A stretch of 64,000 bases of DNA from Cyclobacteriaceae bacterium (GTDB lineage: Bacteria; Bacteroidota; Bacteroidia; Cytophagales; Cyclobacteriaceae). Both the position numbers and the translations under genes were made by a program. The notes under the pieces were generated by a model. That model was not told where the DNA came from and ran no database searches. It worked only from the letters and a program-made list of their open reading frames with translations. Positions within the stretch are counted from its first letter, which is position 1. Every line of letters begins with the position of its first letter. Where the stretch lies: assembly GCA_013141055.1 (NCBI GenBank), contig JABFRS010000001.1:1550001-1614000 (forward strand), in the 5' to 3' direction. This document shows, one piece after another, positions 62,025 to 64,000 of this stretch.

Positions 62025-63950
62025 ATGGGAAAAATAATAGGAATAGACTTAGGAACGACCAACTCCTGCGTTGCCGTAATGGAAGGCAGCGAGCCGGTGG
62101 TCATTGCCAACAGCGAGGGAAGAAGGACAACACCTTCGATCGTCGCATTTTTAGATAACGGAAAAGGTGAACGCAAAGTGGGAGATCCTGCAAAGCGTCA
62201 GGCTATCACCAATCCAAAGAACACCGTTTCTTCCATCAAGCGTTTTATGGGGAAAAAATTCGCCGAAGTAAGTGGCGAAATGAAGATGGTAAGCTACGGA
62301 GTTGAAAGTGGAAGCAACGACACAGTGCGTGTTCGCATCGGTGATCGCTTATATACACCTCAGGAATTATCTGCAATGATCCTTCAGAAAATGAAGAGCA
62401 CAGCAGAAGATTATCTTGGAACAACTGTTACCGAGGCAATCGTTACAGTTCCAGCATACTTTAATGATGCTGAACGTCAGGCAACAAAAGAAGCCGGACA
62501 GATCGCAGGTCTTGATGTAAAACGTATTATCAACGAACCGACAGCAGCAGCACTTGCTTACGGTCTTGATAAGAAAAGCAAAGACATGAAGATCGCTGTG
62601 TATGACCTTGGTGGTGGTACATTCGACGTGTCAATCCTTGAATTGGGAGATGGTGTATTTGAAGTGAAGTCAACCAATGGTGATGTTCACCTTGGTGGTG
62701 ACGACTTTGATATGCGCATCATGAACTGGCTTGCTGATGAATTCAAGTCAGATAAGAATATTGATTTAAGAAAAGATCCAATGGCGCTTCAACGCCTGAA
62801 GGAAGCAGCAGAAAAAGCCAAGATTGAATTATCAAGCTCGCAGGAGACTGAAATCAATCTTCCTTACATCACTTCTGTGGATGGTGTACCTGAGCACTTG
62901 GTAAGAAAACTCAGCCGCGCAAAGTTTGAACAACTTTGTGATGACTTGATCAAGAGAACATTGGAGCCATGCCGCAAAGCGGTTGCTGACTCAGGTGTTT
63001 CTGTTGGACAAATTGATGAAGTGATCCTGGTAGGAGGTTCTACCCGTATCCCAAGAATTCAGGAAGAAGTAGAAAAATTCTTCGGCAAGAAACCATCCAA
63101 GGGAGTTAATCCTGATGAAGTGGTAGCAGTAGGTGCTGCGATCCAGGGTGGTGTATTGACAGGAGAAGTTAAGGATGTGTTATTGCTGGATGTTACTCCA
63201 CTTTCATTGGGTATCGAAACAATGGGTGGTGTATTCACGAAGCTCATTGAATCCAACACAACGATTCCTTCAAAGAAATCAGAAGTGTTTTCAACAGCAT
63301 CTGATAGTCAGCCATCTGTAGAAATACATGTATTGCAAGGCGAGCGCGAGATGGCGCAATACAATCGTACGATCGGAAGATTCCACCTGGATGGAATTCC
63401 TCCAGCACCGCGCGGTATGCCAAAGATTGAAGTAACATTTGATGTGGATGCGAATGGTATCCTTCATGTGTCTGCAAAAGATCAGGGTACTGGCAAAGAG
63501 CAGAAGATCAGAATTGAAGCTTCCAGCGGTTTAACCGATGCGGAAATTCAAAAGATGAAGCAGGAGGCACAAGCCAATGCAGAATCTGATAAGAAGGAAA
63601 AGGAAAAGATCGAAAAGATCAACGCGGCTGATTCACTCATCTTCCAGACTGAAAAACAGTTGAAAGAATTTGGTGATAAACTTTCAGAAGGAAACAAGAC
63701 CGCCATCAACGGTGGACTTGAAAAATTGAAGGAAGCACATAAGGGTCAGGACATCACAGCGATTGAAAGCGCTATGGAAGCTCTTAACGCTGCGTGGCAG
63801 GCTGCTTCTCAGGAAATCTATGCAGCATCTGGTGCAGGTGCAGCAGGTGGTCCTCAGGCAGGTGCTCCAACCGATGGCGGCAACACAGGTGGTGCAACTA
63901 CCGGAAGTGCTGATGCAACGGATGTAGAGTTTGAGGAAGTAAAGAAGTAA
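62025..63950 (+). CDS. dnaK: Chaperone DnaK (Hsp70)
   Basis: A protein of 641 residues. ATPase domain (1-380): [46 protein letters not shown]. The linker [19 protein letters not shown] and the substrate-binding domain follow. The C-terminus is a helical lid and a G/A/T-rich flexible tail ending EFEEVKK. Bacterial DnaK of normal size. It works with GrpE, DnaJ and ClpB, also in this window. Its own operon has no grpE or dnaJ. Confidence 0.98.
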   Translation: MGKIIGIDLGTTNSCVAVMEGSEPVVIANSEGRRTTPSIVAFLDNGKGERKVGDPAKRQAITNPKNTVSSIKRFMGKKFAEVSGEMKMVSYGVESGSNDTVRVRIGDRLYTPQELSAMILQKMKSTAEDYLGTTVTEAIVTVPAYFNDAERQATKEAGQIAGLDVKRIINEPTAAALAYGLDKKSKDMKIAVYDLGGGTFDVSILELGDGVFEVKSTNGDVHLGGDDFDMRIMNWLADEFKSDKNIDLRKDPMALQRLKEAAEKAKIELSSSQETEINLPYITSVDGVPEHLVRKLSRAKFEQLCDDLIKRTLEPCRKAVADSGVSVGQIDEVILVGGSTRIPRIQEEVEKFFGKKPSKGVNPDEVVAVGAAIQGGVLTGEVKDVLLLDVTPLSLGIETMGGVFTKLIESNTTIPSKKSEVFSTASDSQPSVEIHVLQGEREMAQYNRTIGRFHLDGIPPAPRGMPKIEVTFDVDANGILHVSAKDQGTGKEQKIRIEASSGLTDAEIQKMKQEAQANAESDKKEKEKIEKINAADSLIFQTEKQLKEFGDKLSEGNKTAINGGLEKLKEAHKGQDITAIESAMEALNAAWQAASQEIYAASGAGAAGGPQAGAPTDGGNTGGATTGSADATDVEFEEVKK

Positions 63951-63970
63951 TTCAGAATAGATTAAAGAAC

Positions 63971-64000
63971 AAAAGCGCTCCGGGAAACTGGAGCGCTTTT
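63971..64000 (+). terminator. Intrinsic terminator after dnaK, cut by the window end
   Basis: AAAAGCGCTCC (63971-63981), loop GGGAAACT, GGAGCGCTTTT (63990-64000). The T tract probably continues past the window. Confidence 0.85.

Overview
The window is a 64 kb piece of a Bacteroidota chromosome, most likely from the order Cytophagales. Evidence for this: promoters of the Bacteroidota type (TTG, about 20 nt, then TAnnTTTG), almost no Shine-Dalgarno sequences, a eukaryote-like GT3 glycogen synthase, an atpD-atpC pair split from the rest of the ATP synthase genes, an epsilon subunit without its C-terminal domain, and PadR-linked FtsX-type permeases. I see no insertion sequence, prophage, CRISPR array, tRNA or rRNA. 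The window opens inside the last codons of gcvP and closes in the terminator of dnaK.

Layout. 1-14.8 kb: a secreted NTF2-like protein, an M28 peptidase, serine dehydratase, glycogen synthase, clpB, a RCK potassium channel, a cytochrome c / Sco1 / MOSC operon divergent from a Crp-family regulator, and an alpha-glucan phosphorylase-like protein in which the PLP lysine is replaced by threonine. 14.9-24 kb: one long plus-strand run with a periplasmic molybdenum hydroxylase (iorAB-like), cytochrome c, a serine hydrolase, a MocA-like cytidylyltransferase, a GH20 hexosaminidase and an esterase. 24-30 kb: accessory single genes (beta-propeller, pirin-like, intradiol dioxygenase-like, MscS, DoxX-like). 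30.1-35 kb: an 11-bp tandem repeat, an ECF sigma factor, a HEAT-bearing anti-sigma factor and four secreted beta-solenoid proteins arranged A-B-A-B. 35-39 kb: a DNA alkylation repair cluster (AlkA, 2OG oxygenase, stand-alone Ada metal-binding domain, AraC-MGMT fusion) with an MBL hydrolase. 39-42 kb: an M42-type peptidase, hpt, adk, obgE. 42-48 kb: PadR and two orphan permeases. 48-54.5 kb: grpE, dnaJ, a toast-rack-like protein, a NatAB-like ABC exporter and a histidine kinase. 54.6-64 kb: atpD-atpC, small membrane proteins, an RluA-type pseudouridine synthase, prfC, an aldo/keto reductase, an MreB-like protein and dnaK.

The strongest candidates for undescribed biology are: (i) the sigma / anti-sigma / A-B-A-B solenoid locus, where one paralogue has exchanged a ladder of tyrosines for histidines at aligned positions; (ii) the split Ada response, in which the methyl-accepting zinc domain is a separate 70-residue protein lacking one zinc cysteine; (iii) the phosphorylase-like protein without the PLP lysine; (iv) a DnaJ keeping only half of its zinc-finger region; and (v) an 18-bp element shared by the clpB and grpE upstream regions with a weaker form before dnaK. 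All assignments come from reading the sequence; no database search was run.
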